Shown here one piece after another: positions 11,891 to 24,500 of a DNA stretch of 64,000 bases. Both the position numbers and the translations under genes were made by a program. Location: positions 141,944,121 through 142,008,120 of the forward strand of contig NC_135504.1 of assembly GCF_052857255.1 (NCBI RefSeq). Direction: 5' to 3'. Source of the stretch: Amblyomma americanum (lineage: Eukaryota > Arthropoda > Arachnida > Ixodida > Ixodidae). Below the pieces are notes generated by a model. It ran no database searches and was not told the DNA's origin. It saw nothing but the letters and a program-made list of their open reading frames with translations. Numbering within the stretch: the stretch's first letter is position 1; the number at the start of each line of letters is the position of its first letter.

Positions 11891-14800
11891 GAGACACTCC
11901 GCGCTGGAGAAACTCCGCGTTGGAGAAAGTCCGCTTTGGAGAAGATCCGCGTTGGAGAAAGTCCGCGTTGGAGAAAGTCCGCGTTGGAGAAACTCCGCGT
12001 TGAAGAAAGTCCGCGTTGGAGAAAGTCCGCGCTGGAGAAACTCCGCGTTGTATAAACTCCGCGATGAAGAAAGTCCGCGACGGACAAACTCCGCGTTGGA
12101 GAAACTCCGCGTTGGAGAAAAGGCCGCTCTGGAGAAACTCTACACTGGAGAAACTCCGCGCTGTAGCAACTCCGCGTTGGAGAAACTCCGCGCTGGAGAA
12201 ACTCCGTGCTGGACAAACTCCGCGCTGGAGAAACTCCGTGTTGGAGAAACTCCGCGCTGGAGAAACTTCGCGTTGGAGAAACTGCGCGTTGGAGAAACTT
12301 CGCTTTGAAGAAACGGCGCGTTGGGGAAACTCCGCGTTAGAGAAACTCTGCGCTTGAAACACACCGCGCTGGAGAAACTCCGCGTTGGAGAAAGTTCGCG
12401 TCGGAGAAGGTCCGCGTTGGAGAAAGTCCGCGTTGGAGAAAATCCGTGATATAGAAACTCCGCCTTGGAGAAACTTCGCGTTGAAGAAACGGCGCGTTGG
12501 AGATACTCCGCGTTGGAGAAACTACGCGCTTGAAACACACCGCGCTGGAGAAACTCCGCGTTGGAGAAAGTCCGCGTTGGAGAAGGTCCGCGTTGGAGAA
12601 AGTCCGCGTTAGAGAAAGTCCGCGTTGGAGAAACTCCGCGTTGAAGAAAGTGCGCGTTGGAGAAAGTCCGCGCTGGAGAAACTGCGCGTTGGAGAAACTG
12701 CGCGTTGGAGAAACTCCTCGTTGGAGAAACTCTGCGTTGGAGAAAGTCCGCGTTGGAGAAAGTCCGCGTTGGTGAGAGTCCGCGATGGAGAAACTCCGCG
12801 CTGGAGAAACTACGCGTTTGAGAAACTCCGAACTGGAGAAACTCCGCGATGGAGACAATCCGCGCTGGAGAAACTCCGCGCTGAAGAAACTCCGTGTAGG
12901 AGAAACTCCGTGTTGGAGAAACTCCGCGTTGGAGAAACTCCGCTTTGGAGAAAGTCCGCTTTGGAGAAAGTCCGCGTTGGAGAGTCCGCGATGGAGAAAC
13001 ACCGCTCTGGAGAAACTCTACACTGGAGAAACTCCGCGCTGTAGCAACTCCGCGTTGGAGCAACTCCGCGCTGGAGAAACTCCGTGCTGGACAAACTCCG
13101 CGCTGGAGAAACTCCGTGTTGGAGAAACTCCGCGCTGGAGAAACTTCGCGTTGGAGAAACTGCGCGTTGGAGAAACTTCGCTTTGAAGAAACGGCGCGTT
13201 GTAGAAACTCCGCGTTAGAGAAACTCCGCGCTTGAAACACACCGCGCTGGAGAAACTCCGCGTTGGAGAAAGTCCGCGTCGGAGAAGGTCCGCGTTGGAG
13301 AAAGTCCGCGTTGGAGAAAATCCGTGATGTAGAAACTCCGCCTTGGAGAAACTTCGCGTTGAAGAAACGGCACGTTGGAGATACTCCGCGTTGGAGAAAC
13401 TACGCGCTTGAAACACCGCGCTGGAGAAACTCCGCGTTGGAGAAAGTCCGCGTTGGAGAAGGTCCGCGTTGGAGAAAGTCCGCGTTGGAGAAAGTCCGCG
13501 TTGGAGAAACTCCGCGTTGAAGAAAGTCCGCGCTGGAGAAACTCCGCGTTGTATAAACTCCGCGCTGGAGAAACTCCGCGATGGAGAACCTCCGCGACGG
13601 ACAAACTCCGCGATGGAGAAACTCCGCGTTGGAGAAAAGTCACCTCTGGAGAAACTCTACGCTGAAGAAACTCCGCGCTAGAGCAACTCCGCGTTCGAGA
13701 AACTCCGCGCTGGAGAAACTCCGTGCTGCATAAAATCTGCGCTGGAGAAACTCCGGGCTGGAGAAACTCCGTGTTGGAGAAACTCCGCGCTGGAGAAACT
13801 TCGCGTTGGAGAAACTGCGCGTTGGAGAAACTCCGCGTTGGAGAAAGTCCGCGTTGGAGAGTGTCCGCGATGGAGAAACTCCGCGCTGGAGAAACTCCGT
13901 GGTAGGGAAACTTCGCGTAGGAGAAACGGCGCGTTGGAGAAGCTCCGCGTTGGAGAAACTCCGCGCTTGAAACACACCGCGCTGGAGAAACTCCGCGTTA
14001 GAGAAAGTCCGCGTCGGAGAAGGTCCGCGTTGGAGAAAGTCCGCGTTGGAGAGTGTCCGCGATGGAGAAACTCCGCGCTGGAGAAACTCCGTGGTGGGGA
14101 AACTTCGCGTAGGAGAAACGGCGCGTTGGAGAAGCTCCGCGTTGGAGAAACACCGCGCTTGAAACACACCGCGCTGGAGAAACTCCGCGTTGGAGAAAGT
14201 CCGCGTTGGAGAAGGTCCGCGTTGGAGAAAGTCCGCGTTGGAGAAAGTCCGCGCTGGAGAAACTCCGCGTTGTATAAACTCCGCGCTGGAGAAACTCCAC
14301 GATGAAGAAAATCTGCGCTGGAGAAACTCCGGGCTGGAGAAACTCCGCGCTGGAGAAACTCCGTGCTGGACAAACTCCGCGCTGGAGAAACTTCGCGTTG
14401 GAGAAACTGCGCGTTGGAGAAACTCCGCGTTGGAGAAACTCCGCGTTGGAGAAAGTCCGCGTTGGAGAAATTCCGCGTTGGAGAGAGTCTGCGATGGAGA
14501 AATTCCGCGCTGGAGAAACTCCGCGTTTGAGAAACTCCGAACTCTAGAAACTCCGCGATGGAGACACTCCGCGCTGGAGAAACTCCGCGTTGGAGAAAGT
14601 CCGCTTTGGAGAAGATCCGCGTTGGAGAAAGTCCGCGTTGGAGAAAGTCCGCGTTGGAGAAACTCCGCGTTGAAGAAAGTCCGCGTTGGAGAAAGTCCGC
14701 GCTGGAGAAACTCCGCGTTGTATAAACTCCGCGATGAAGAAAGTCCGCGACGGACAAACTCCGCGATGGAGAAACTCCGCGTTGGAGAAAAGACCGCTCT

Positions 14801-16215
14801 GGAGAAACTCTACACTGGAGAAACTCCGCGCTGTAGCAACTCCGCGTTGGAGAAACTCCGCGCTGGAGAAACTCCGTGCTGGACAAACTCCGCGCTGGAG
14901 AAACTCCGTGTTGGAGAAACTCCGCGCTGGAGAAACTTCGCGTTGGAGAAACTGCGCGTTGGAGAAACTTCGCTTTGAAGAAACGGCGCGTTGGAGAAAC
15001 TCCGCGTTAGAGAAACTCCGCGCTTGAAACACACCGCGCTGGAGAAACTCCGCGTTGGAGAAAGCCCGCGTCGGAGAAGGTCCGCGTTGGAGAAAGTCCG
15101 CGTTGGAGAAAATCCGTGATGTAGAAACTCCGCCTTGGAGAAACTTCGCGTTGAAGAAACGGCGCGTTGGAGATACTCCGCGTTGGAGAAACTACGCGCT
15201 TGAAACACACCGCGCTGGAGAAACTCCGCGTTGGAGAAAGTCCGTGTTGGAGAAGGTCCGCGTTGGAGAAAGTCCGCGTTGGAGAAAGTCCGCGTTGGAG
15301 AAACTCCGCATTGAAGAAAGTCCGCGTTGGAGAAAGTCCGCGCTGGAGAAACTGCGCGTTGGAGAAACTGCGCGTTGGAGAAACTCCTCGTTGGAGAAAC
15401 TCTGCGTTGGAGAAAGTCCGCGTTGGAGAAAGTCCGCGTTGGTGAGAGTCCGCGATGGAGAAACTCCGCGCTGGAGAAACTACGCGTTTGAGAAACTCCG
15501 AACTGGAGAAACTCCGCGATGGAGACAATCCGCGCTGGAGAAACTCCGCGCTGAAGAAACTCCGTGTAGGAGAAACTCCGTGTTGGAGAAACTCCGCGTT
15601 GGAGAAACTCCGCTTTGGAGAAAGTCCGCTTTGGAGAAAGTCCGCGTTGGAGAGTCCGCGATGGAGAAACACCGCTCTGGAGAAACTCTACACTGGAGAA
15701 ACTCCGCGCTGTAGCAACTCCGCGTTGGAGCAACTCCGCGCTGGAGAAACTCCGTGCTGGACAAACTCCGCGCTGGAGAAACTCCGTGTTGGAGAAACTC
15801 CGCGCTGGAGAAACTTCGCGTTGGAGAAACTGCGCGTTGGAGAAACTTCGCTTTGAAGAAACGGCGCGTTGGAGAAACTCCGCGTTAGAGAAACTCCGCG
15901 CTTGAAACACACCGCGCTGGAGAAACTCCGCGTTGGAGAAAGTCCGCGTCGGAGAAGGTCCGCGTTGGAGAAAGTCCGAGTTGTAGAAAATCCGTGATGT
16001 AGAAACTCCGCCTTGGAGAAACTTCGCGTTGAAGAAACGGCGCGTTGGAGATACTCCGCGTTGGAGAAACTACGCGCTTGAAACACCGCGCTGGAGAAAC
16101 TCCGCGTTGGAGAAAGTCCGCGTTGGAGAAGGTCCGCGTTGGAGAAAGTCCGCGTTGGAGAAAGTCCGCGTTGGAGAAACTCCGCGTTGAAGAAAGTCCG
16201 CGCTGGAGAAACTCC
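11891..16215. repeat. 1.65-kb block duplicated at 2,670-bp spacing
   Basis: Positions 11,891 to about 13,545 correspond to 14,561 to about 16,215 at a constant offset of 2,670 bp. Both copies contain the GACACTCC unit, the TATAAA unit, the 14-bp GGAGAGTCCGCGAT unit, and the ATCCGTGATGTAGAAAC-type block (ATATAG in the left copy near 12,448). The copies part at 13,545/16,215, where the left continues into a TTGTATAAAC unit and the right into a GTGCTGCATAAAATC unit. This is a recombination breakpoint within the monomer phase. Confidence 0.8.
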
Positions 16216-17617
16216 GTGCTGCATAAAATCTGCGCTGGAGAAACTCCGGGCTGGAGAAACTCCGTGTTGGAGAAACTCCGCGCTGGAGAAACTTCGCGTT
16301 GGAGAAACTGCGCGTTGGAGAAACTCCGCGTTGGAGAAAGTCCGCGTTGGAGAAAGTCCGCGTTGGAGAGTGTCCGTGATGGAGAAACTCCGCGCTGGAG
16401 AAACTCCGTGGTAGGGAAACTTCGCGTAGGAGAAACGGCGCGTTGGAGAAGCTCCGCGTTGGAGAAACTCCGCGCTTGAAACACACCACGGTGGAGAAAC
16501 TCCGCGTTGGAGAAAGTCCGCGTTGGAGAAGGTCCGCGTTGGAGAAAGTCCGCGTTGGAGAAAGTCCGCGCTGGAGAAACTCCGCGTTGTATAAACTCCG
16601 CGCTGGAGAAACTCCACGATGAAGAAAATCTGCGCTGGAGAAACTCCGGGCTGGAGAAACTCCGCGCTGGAGAAACTCCGTGCTGGACAAACTCCGCGCT
16701 GGAGAAACTTCGCGTTGGAGAAACTGCGCGTTGGAGAAACTCCGCGTTGGAGAAACTCCGCGTTGGAGAAAGTCCGCGTTGGAGAAATTCCGCGTTGGAG
16801 AGAGTCTGCGATGGAGAAATTCCGCGCTGGAGAAACTCCGCGTTTGAGAAACTCCGAACTCTAGAAACTCCGCGATGGAGACACTCCGCGCTGGAGAAAC
16901 TCCGCGTTGGAGAAAGTCCGCTTTGGAGAAGATCCGCGTTGGAGAAAGTCCGCGTTGGAGAAAGTCCGCGTTGGAGAAACTCCGCGTTGAAGAAAGTCCG
17001 CGTTGGAGAAAGTCCGCGCTGGAGAAACTCCGCGTTGTATAAACTCCGCGATGAAGAAAGTCCGCGACGGACAAACTCCGCGATGGAGAAACTCCGCGTT
17101 GGAGAAAAGACCGCTCTGGAGAAACTCTACACTGGAGAAACTCCGCGCTGTAGCAACTCCGCGTTGGAGAAACTCCGCGCTGGAGAAACTCCGTGCTGGA
17201 CAAACTCCGCGCTGGAGAAACTCCGTGTTGGAGAAACTCCGCGCTGGAGAAACTTCGCGTTGGAGAAACTGCGCGTTGGAGAAACTTCGCTTTGAAGAAA
17301 CGGCGCGTTGGAGAAACTCCGCGTTAGAGAAACTCCGCGCTTGAAACACACCGCGCTGGAGAAACTCCGCGTTGGAGAAAGCCCGCGTCGGAGAAGGTCC
17401 GCGTTGGAGAAAGTCCGCGTTGGAGAAAATCCGTGATGTAGAAACTCCGCCTTGGAGAAACTTCGCGTTGAAGAAACGGCGCGTTGCAGATACTCCGCGT
17501 TGGAGAAACTACGCGCTTGAAACACACCGCGCTGGAGAAACTCCGCGTTGGAGAAAGTCCGTGTTGGAGAAGGTCCGCGTTGGAGAAAGTCCGCGTTGGA
17601 GAAAGTCCGCGTTGGAG
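14175..17617. repeat. ~1.1-kb block duplicated at 2,317-bp spacing
   Basis: Positions 14,175 to about 15,300 match 16,492 to about 17,617. The copies share private changes such as AAAGCCCGCGTCGG (near 15,062 and 17,379) and TCCGTGTTGGAGAAGG (near 15,241 and 17,558). The block starts right after a TTGAAACACACC unit whose next bases differ between copies (GCGCTGG against ACGGTGG). Near 17,600 the right copy gains one extra 16-bp unit and the register is lost. Confidence 0.75.
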
Positions 17618-18089
17618 AAAGTCCGCGTTGGAGAAACTCCGCATTGAAGAAAGTCCGCGTTGGAGAAAGTCCGCGCTGGAGAAACTGCGCGTTGGAGAAA
17701 CTGCGCGTTGGAGAAACTCCGCGTTGGAGAAACTCTGCGTTGGAGAAAGTCCGCGTTGGAGAAAGTCCGCGTTGGTGAGAGTCCGCGATGGAGAAACTCC
17801 GCGCTGGAGAAACTACGCGTTTGAGAAACTCCGAACTGGAGAAACTCCGCGATGGAGACAATCCGCGCTGGAGAAACTCCGCGCTGAAGAAACTCCGTGT
17901 AGGAGAAACTCCGTGTTGGAGAAACTCCGCGTTGGAGAAACTCCGCTTTGGAGAAACTCCGCATTGGAGAAAGTCCGCGTTGGAGAAATTCCGCGTTGGA
18001 GAGAGTCTGCGATGGAGAAATTCCGCGCTGGAGAAACTCCGCGTTTGAGAAACTCCGAACTCTAGAAACTCCGCGATGGAGACACTCCG

Positions 18090-21000
18090 CGTTGGAGAAA
18101 GTCCGCGTTGGAGAAGATCCGCGTTGGAGAAAGTCCGCGTTGGAGAAAGTCCGCGTTGGAGAAACTCCGCGTTGAAGAAAGTCCGCGTTGGAGAAAGTCC
18201 GCGCTGGAGAAACTCCGCGTTGTATAAACTCCGCGATGAAGAAAGTCCGCGACGGACAAACTCCGCGATGGAGAAACTCCGCGTTGGAGAAAAGACCGCT
18301 CTGGAGAAATTCTACCCTGGAGAAACTCCGCGCTGTAGCAACTCCGCGTTGGAGAAACTCCGCGCTGGAGAAACTCCGTGCTGGACAAACTCCGCGCTGG
18401 AGAAACTCCGTGTTGGAGAAACTCCGCGCTGGAGAAACTTCGCGTTGGAGAAACTGCGCGTTGGAGAAACTTCGCTTTGAAGAAACGGCGCGGTTGAGAA
18501 ACTCCGCGTTAGAGAAACTCCGCGCTTGAAACACACCGCGCTGGAGAAACTCCGCGTTGGAGAAAGTCCGCGTTGGAGAAGGTCCGCGTTGGAGAAAGTC
18601 CACGTTGGAGAAAGTCCGCGTTGGAGAAACTCCGCGTTCAAGAAAGTCCGCGTTGGAGAAAGTCCGCGCTGGAGAAACTCCGCGTTGTATAAACTCCGCG
18701 CTGGAGAAACTCCGCGATGGAGAACCTCCGCGACAGACAAACTCCGCGATGGAGAAACTCCGCGTTGGAGAAAAGTCCGCTCTGGAGAAACTCTACGCTG
18801 AAGAAACTCCGCGCTAGAGAAACTCCGTGCTGCATAAAATCTGCGCTGGAGAAACTCCGGGCTGGAGAAACTCCGTGTTGGAGAAACTCCGCGCTGGAGA
18901 AACTTCGCGTTGGAGAAACTCCGCGTTGGAGAAACTCTGCGTTGGAGAAAGTCCGCGTTGGAGAAAGTCCGCGTTGGTGAGAGTCCGCGATGGAGAAACT
19001 CCGCGCTGGAGAAACTACGCGTTTGAGAAACTCCGAACTGGAGAAACTCCGCGATGGAGACAATCCGCGCTGGAGAAACTCCGCGCTGAAGAAACTCCGT
19101 GTAGGAGAAACTCCGTGTTGGAGAAACTCCGCGTTGGAGAAACTCCGCTTTGGAGAAAGTCCGCGTTGGAGAAAGTCCGCGTTGGAGAGTCCGCGATGGA
19201 GAAACTCCGCGCTGGAGAAAAATCGGGCTGGAGAAACTCCGTGTTGGAGAAACTCCGCGTTTGAGAAACTCCGAACTGGAGAAGCTCCGCGCTGGAGATT
19301 CTCCGCGGTGGAGAAACTCCGCGCTGGAGAAACTCCGTGTTGGAGAAACTCTGTGTTGGAGAAATTCCGCCTTGGAGAAACTTCGCTTTGAAGAAACGGC
19401 GCGTTAGAGAAACTCCGCGCTTGAAACACACCGCGCTGGAGAAACTCCGCGTTAGAGAAAGTCCGCGTCGGAGAGGGTCCGCGTTGGAGAAAGTCCGCGT
19501 TGGAGAAAATCCGTGTTGTAGAAACTCCGCCTTGGAGAAACTTCGCGTTGAAGAAACGGCGCGTTGGAAAAACTCCGCGTTCGAGAAACTCCGCGCTTGA
19601 AACACACCGCGCTGGAGAAACTCCGCGTTGGAGAAAGTCCGCGTCGGAGAAGGTCCGCGTTGGAGAAACTCCGCGTTGGAGAAACTCCGTGTTGTAGAAA
19701 CTCCGCTTTGGAGAAACTTCGCGTTGAAGAAACGCGCGTTGGAGATTCTCCGCGTTGGAGAAACTCCGCACTTGAAACACACCTCGCTGGAGAAACTCCG
19801 CGTTGGAGAAAGTCCGCGTTGGAGAAGGTCCGCGTTGGAGAAAGTCCGCGTTGGAGAAAGTCCGCGTTGGAGAAACTCCGTGTTGAAGAAAGTCCGCGTT
19901 GGAGAAAATCCGCGCTGGAGAAACTCCGCGTTGTATAAACTCCGCGATGAAGAAAGTCCGCGACGGACAAACTCCGCGATGGAGAAACTCCGCGTTGGAG
20001 AAAAGTCCGCTCTGGAGAAACTCTACGCTGGAGAAACTCCGCGATGGAGACACTGCGCGCTGGAGAAACTCCGCGCTGGAGAAACTCCGTGTTGGGGAAA
20101 CTTCGCGTTGGAGAAACGGTGCGTTGGAGAAGCTCCGCGTTGGAGAAACTCCGCGCTTGAAACACACCACGGTGGAGAAACTCCGCGTTGGAGAAAGTCC
20201 GCGTTGGAGAAGGTCCGCGCTGGAGAAAGTCCGCGTTGGAGAAAGTCCGCGCTGGAGAAACTCCGCGATGAAGAAAATCCGCGACGGACAAACTCCGCGA
20301 TGGAGAAACTCCGCGTTGGAGAAATGTCCGCTCTGGAGAAACTCTACGCTGGAGAAACTCCGCGCTGGAGCAACTCCGCGTTGGAGAAACTCCGCGCTGG
20401 AGAAACTCCGTGCTGCATAAAATCTGCGCTGGAGAAACTCCGGGCTGGAGAAACTCCGCGCTGGAGAAACTCCGTGCTGGACAAACTCCGCGCTGGAGAA
20501 ACTTCGCGTTGGAGAAACTTCGCGTTGGAGAAACTCCGCGTTGGAGAAACTCCGCGTTGGAGAAAGTCCGCGTTGGAGAAATTCCGCGTTGGAGAGAGTC
20601 TGCGATGGAGAAATTCCGCGCTGGAGAAACTCCGCGTTTGAGAAACTCCGAACTCTAGAAACTCCGCGATGGAGACACTCCGCGCTGGAGAAACTCCGCG
20701 TTGGAGAAAGTCCGCGTTGGAGAAGATCCGCGTTGGAGAAAGTCCGCGTTGGAGAAAGTCCGCGTTGGAGAAACTCCGCGTTGAAGAAAGTCCGCGTTGG
20801 AGAAAGTCCGCGCTGGAGAAACTCCGCGTTGTATAAACTCCGCGATGAAGAAAGTCCGCGACGGACAAACTCCGCGATGGAGAAACTCCGCGTTGGAGAA
20901 AAGACCGCTCTGGAGAAATTCTACCCTGGAGAAACTCCGCGCTGTAGCAACTCCGCGTTGGAGAAACTCCGCGCTGGAGAAACTCCGTGCTGGACAAACT

Positions 21001-21529
21001 CCGCGCTGGAGAAACTCCGTGTTGGAGAAACTCCGCGCTGGAGAAACTTCGCGTTGGAGAAACTGCGCGTTGGAGAAACTTCGCTTTGAAGAAACGGCGC
21101 GGTTGAGAAACTCCGCGTTAGAGAAACTCCGCGCTTGAAACACACCGCGCTGGAGAAACTCCGCGTTGGAGAAAGTCCGCGTTGGAGAAGGTCCGCGTTG
21201 GAGAAAGTCCACGTTGGAGAAAGTCCGCGTTGGAGAAACTCCGCGTTCAAGAAAGTCCGCGTTGGAGAAAGTCCGCGCTGGAGAAACTCCGCGTTGTATA
21301 AACTCCGCGCTGGAGAAACTCCGCGATGGAGAACCTCCGCGACAGACAAACTCCGCGATGGAGAAACTCCGCGTTGGAGAAAAGTCCGCTCTGGAGAAAC
21401 TCTAAGCTGAAGAAACTCCGCGCTAGAGAAACTCCGTGCTGCATAAAATCTGCGCTGGAGAAACTCCGGGCTGGAGAAACTCCGTGTTGGAGAAACTCCG
21501 CGCTGGAGAAACTTCGCGTTGGAGAAACT
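18090..21529. repeat. ~0.83-kb block duplicated at 2,609-bp spacing
   Basis: Positions 18,090-18,920 match 20,699-21,529. Diagnostic shared changes are AAATTCTACCCTGG (near 18,307 and 20,916), GGCGCGGTTGAG (near 18,486 and 21,095) and GCGACAGACAAAC (near 18,730 and 21,339). The copies separate at 18,921/21,530 (ACTCCGCG against ACTGCGCG). The same diagnostic changes reappear at about 49.98, 51.87, 52.04 and 52.28 kb, which links this block to the distant duplication. Confidence 0.8.
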
Positions 21530-24500
21530 GCGCGTTGGAGAAACTCCGCGTTGGAGAAAGTCCGCGTTGGAGAAAGTCCGCGTTGGAGAAAGTCCGCGTT
21601 GGAGAGTGTCCGCGATAGAGAAACTCCGCGCTGGAGAAACTCCGGGGTGGGGAAACTTCGCGTAGGAGAAACGGCGCGTTGGAGAAGCTCCGCGTTGGAG
21701 AAACACCGTGCTTGAAACGCACCGCGCTGGAGAAACTCCGCGTAGGAGAAAGTCCGCGTTGGAGAAGGTCCGCGTTGGAGAAAGTCCGCGTTGGAGAAAG
21801 TCCGCGCTGGAGAAACTGCGCGTTGGAGAAACTGCGCGTTGGAGAAACTCCGCGTTGGAGAAACTCTGCGTTGGAGAAAGTCCGCGTTGGAGAAAGTCCG
21901 CGTTGGTGAGAGTCCGCGATGGAGAAACTCCGCGCTGGAGAAACTACGCGTTTGAGAAACTCCGAACTGGAGAAACTCCGCGATGGAGACAATCCGCGCT
22001 GGAGAAACTCCGCGCTGAAGAAACTCCGTGTAGGAGAAACTCCGTGTTGGAGAAACTCCGCGTTGGAGAAACTCCGCTTTGGAGAAAGTCCGCGTTGGAG
22101 AAAGTCCGCGTTGGAGAGTCCGCGATGGAGAAACTCCGCGCTGGAGAAAAATCGGGCTGGAGAAACTCCGTGTTGGAGAAACTCCGCGTTTAAGAAACTC
22201 CGAACTGGAGAAGCTCCGCGCTGGAGATTCTCCGCGGTGGAGAAACTCCGCGCTGGAGAAACTCCGTGTTGGAGAAACTCTGTGTTGGAGAAATTCCGCC
22301 TTGGAGAAACTTCGCTTTGAAGAAACGGCGCGTTGGAGAAACTCCGCGTTAGAGAAACTCCGCGCTTGAAACACACCGCGCTGGAGAAACTCCGCGTTAG
22401 AGAAAGTCCGCGTCGGAGAAGGTCCGCGTTGGAGAAAGTCCGCGTTGGAGAGTGTCCGCGATGGAGAAACTCCGCGCTGGAGAAACTCTGTGGTGGGGAA
22501 ACTTCGCGTAGGAGAAACGGCGCGTTGGAGAAGCTCCGCGTTGGAGAAACACCGCGCTTGAAACACACCGCGCTGGAGAAACTCCGCGTAGGAGAAAGTC
22601 CGCGTTGGAGAAGTTCCGCGTTGGAGAAAGTCCGCGTTGGAGAAAGTCCGCGCTGGAGAAACTGCGCGTTGGAGAAACTGCGCGTTGGAGAAACTCCGCG
22701 TTGGAGAAACTCTGCGTTGGAGAAAGTCCGCGTTGGAGAAAGTCCGCGTTGGTGAGAGTCCGCGATGGAGAAACTCCGCGCTGGAGAAACTACGCGTTTG
22801 AGAAACTCCGAACTGGAGAAACTCCGCGATGGAGACAATCCGCGCTGGAGAAACTCCGCGCTGAAGAAACTCCGTGTAGGAGAAACTCCGTGTTTGAGAA
22901 ACTCCGCGTTGGAGAAACTCCGCTTTGGAGAAAGTCCGCGCTTGAAACACACCGCGCTGGAGAAACACCGCGTTAGAGAAAGTCCGCGTCGGAGAAGGTC
23001 CGCGTTGGAGAAAGTCCGCGTTGGAGAAAATCCGTGTTGTAGAAACTCCGCCTTGGAGAAACTTCGCGTTGAAGAAACGGCGCGTTGGAAAAACTCCGCG
23101 TTCGAGAAACTCCGCGCTTGAAACACACCGCGCTGGAGAAACTCCGCGTTGGAGAAAGTCCGCGTCGGACAAGGTCCGCGTTGGAGAAACTCCGCGTTGG
23201 AGAAACTCCGTGTTGTAGAAACTCCGCTTTGGAGAAACTTCGCATTGAAGAAACGGCGCGTTGGAGATTCTCCGCGTTGGAGAAACTCCGCACTTGAAAC
23301 ACACCTCGCTGGAGAAACTCCGCGTTGGAGAAAGTCCGCGTTGGAGAAGGTCCGCGTTGGAGAAAGTCCGCGTTGGAGAAAGTCCGCGTTGGAGAAACTC
23401 CGCGTTGAAGAAAGTCCGCGTTGGAGAAAGTCCGCGCTGGAGAAACTCCGCGTTGTATAAACTCCGCGATGAAGAAAGTCCGCGACGGACAAACTCCGCG
23501 ATGGAGAAACTCCGCGTTGGAGAAAAGTCCGCTCTGGAGAAACTCTACGCTGGAGAAACTCCGCGATGGAGACACTCCGCGCTTGAGAAACTCCGCGCTG
23601 GAGAAACTCCGCGCTGGAGAAACTCCGTGTTGGGGAAACTTCGCGTTGGAGAAACGGTGCGTTGGAGAAGCTCCGCGTTGGAGAAACTCCGCGCTTGAAA
23701 CACACCACGGTGGAGAAACTCCGCGTTGGAGAAAGTCCGCGTTGGAGAAGGTCCGCGCTGGAGAAAGTCCGCGTTGGAGAAAGACCGCGCTGGAGAAACT
23801 CCGAACTGGAGAAGCTCCGCGCTGGAGATTCTCCGCGGTGGAGAAACTCCGCGCTGGAGAAACTCCGTGTTGGAGAAACTCTGTGTTGGAGAAATTCCGC
23901 CTTGGAGAAACTTCGCTTTGAAGAAACGGCGCGTTGGAGAAACTCCGCGTTAGAGAAACTCCGCGCTTGAAACACACCGCGCTGGAGAAACTCCGCGTTA
24001 GAGAAAGTCCGCGTCGGAGAAGGTCCGCGTTGGAGAAAGCCCGCGTTGGAGAGTGTCCGCGATGGAGAAACTCCGCGCTGGAGAAACTCCGTGGTGGGGA
24101 AACTTCGCGTAGGAGAAACGGCGCGTTGGAGAAGCTCCGCGTTGGAGAAACACCGCGCTTGAAACACACCGCGCTGGAGAAACTCCGCGTAGGAGAAAGT
24201 CCGCGTTGGAGAAAGTCCGCGTTGGAGAGTCCGCGATGGAGAACCTCCGCGCTGGAGAAAAATCGGGCTGGAGAAACTCCGTGTTGGAGAAACTCCGCGT
24301 TTGAGAAACTCCGAACTGGAGAAGCTCCGCGCTGGAGATTCTCCGCGGTGGAGAAACTCCGCGCTGGAGAAAGTCCGCGTTGGAGAAATTCCGCGTTGGA
24401 GAGAGTCTGCGATGGAGAAATTCCGCGCTGGAGAAACTCCGCGTTTGAGAAACTCCGAACTCTAGAAACTCCGCGATGGAGACACTCCGCGCTGGAGAAA

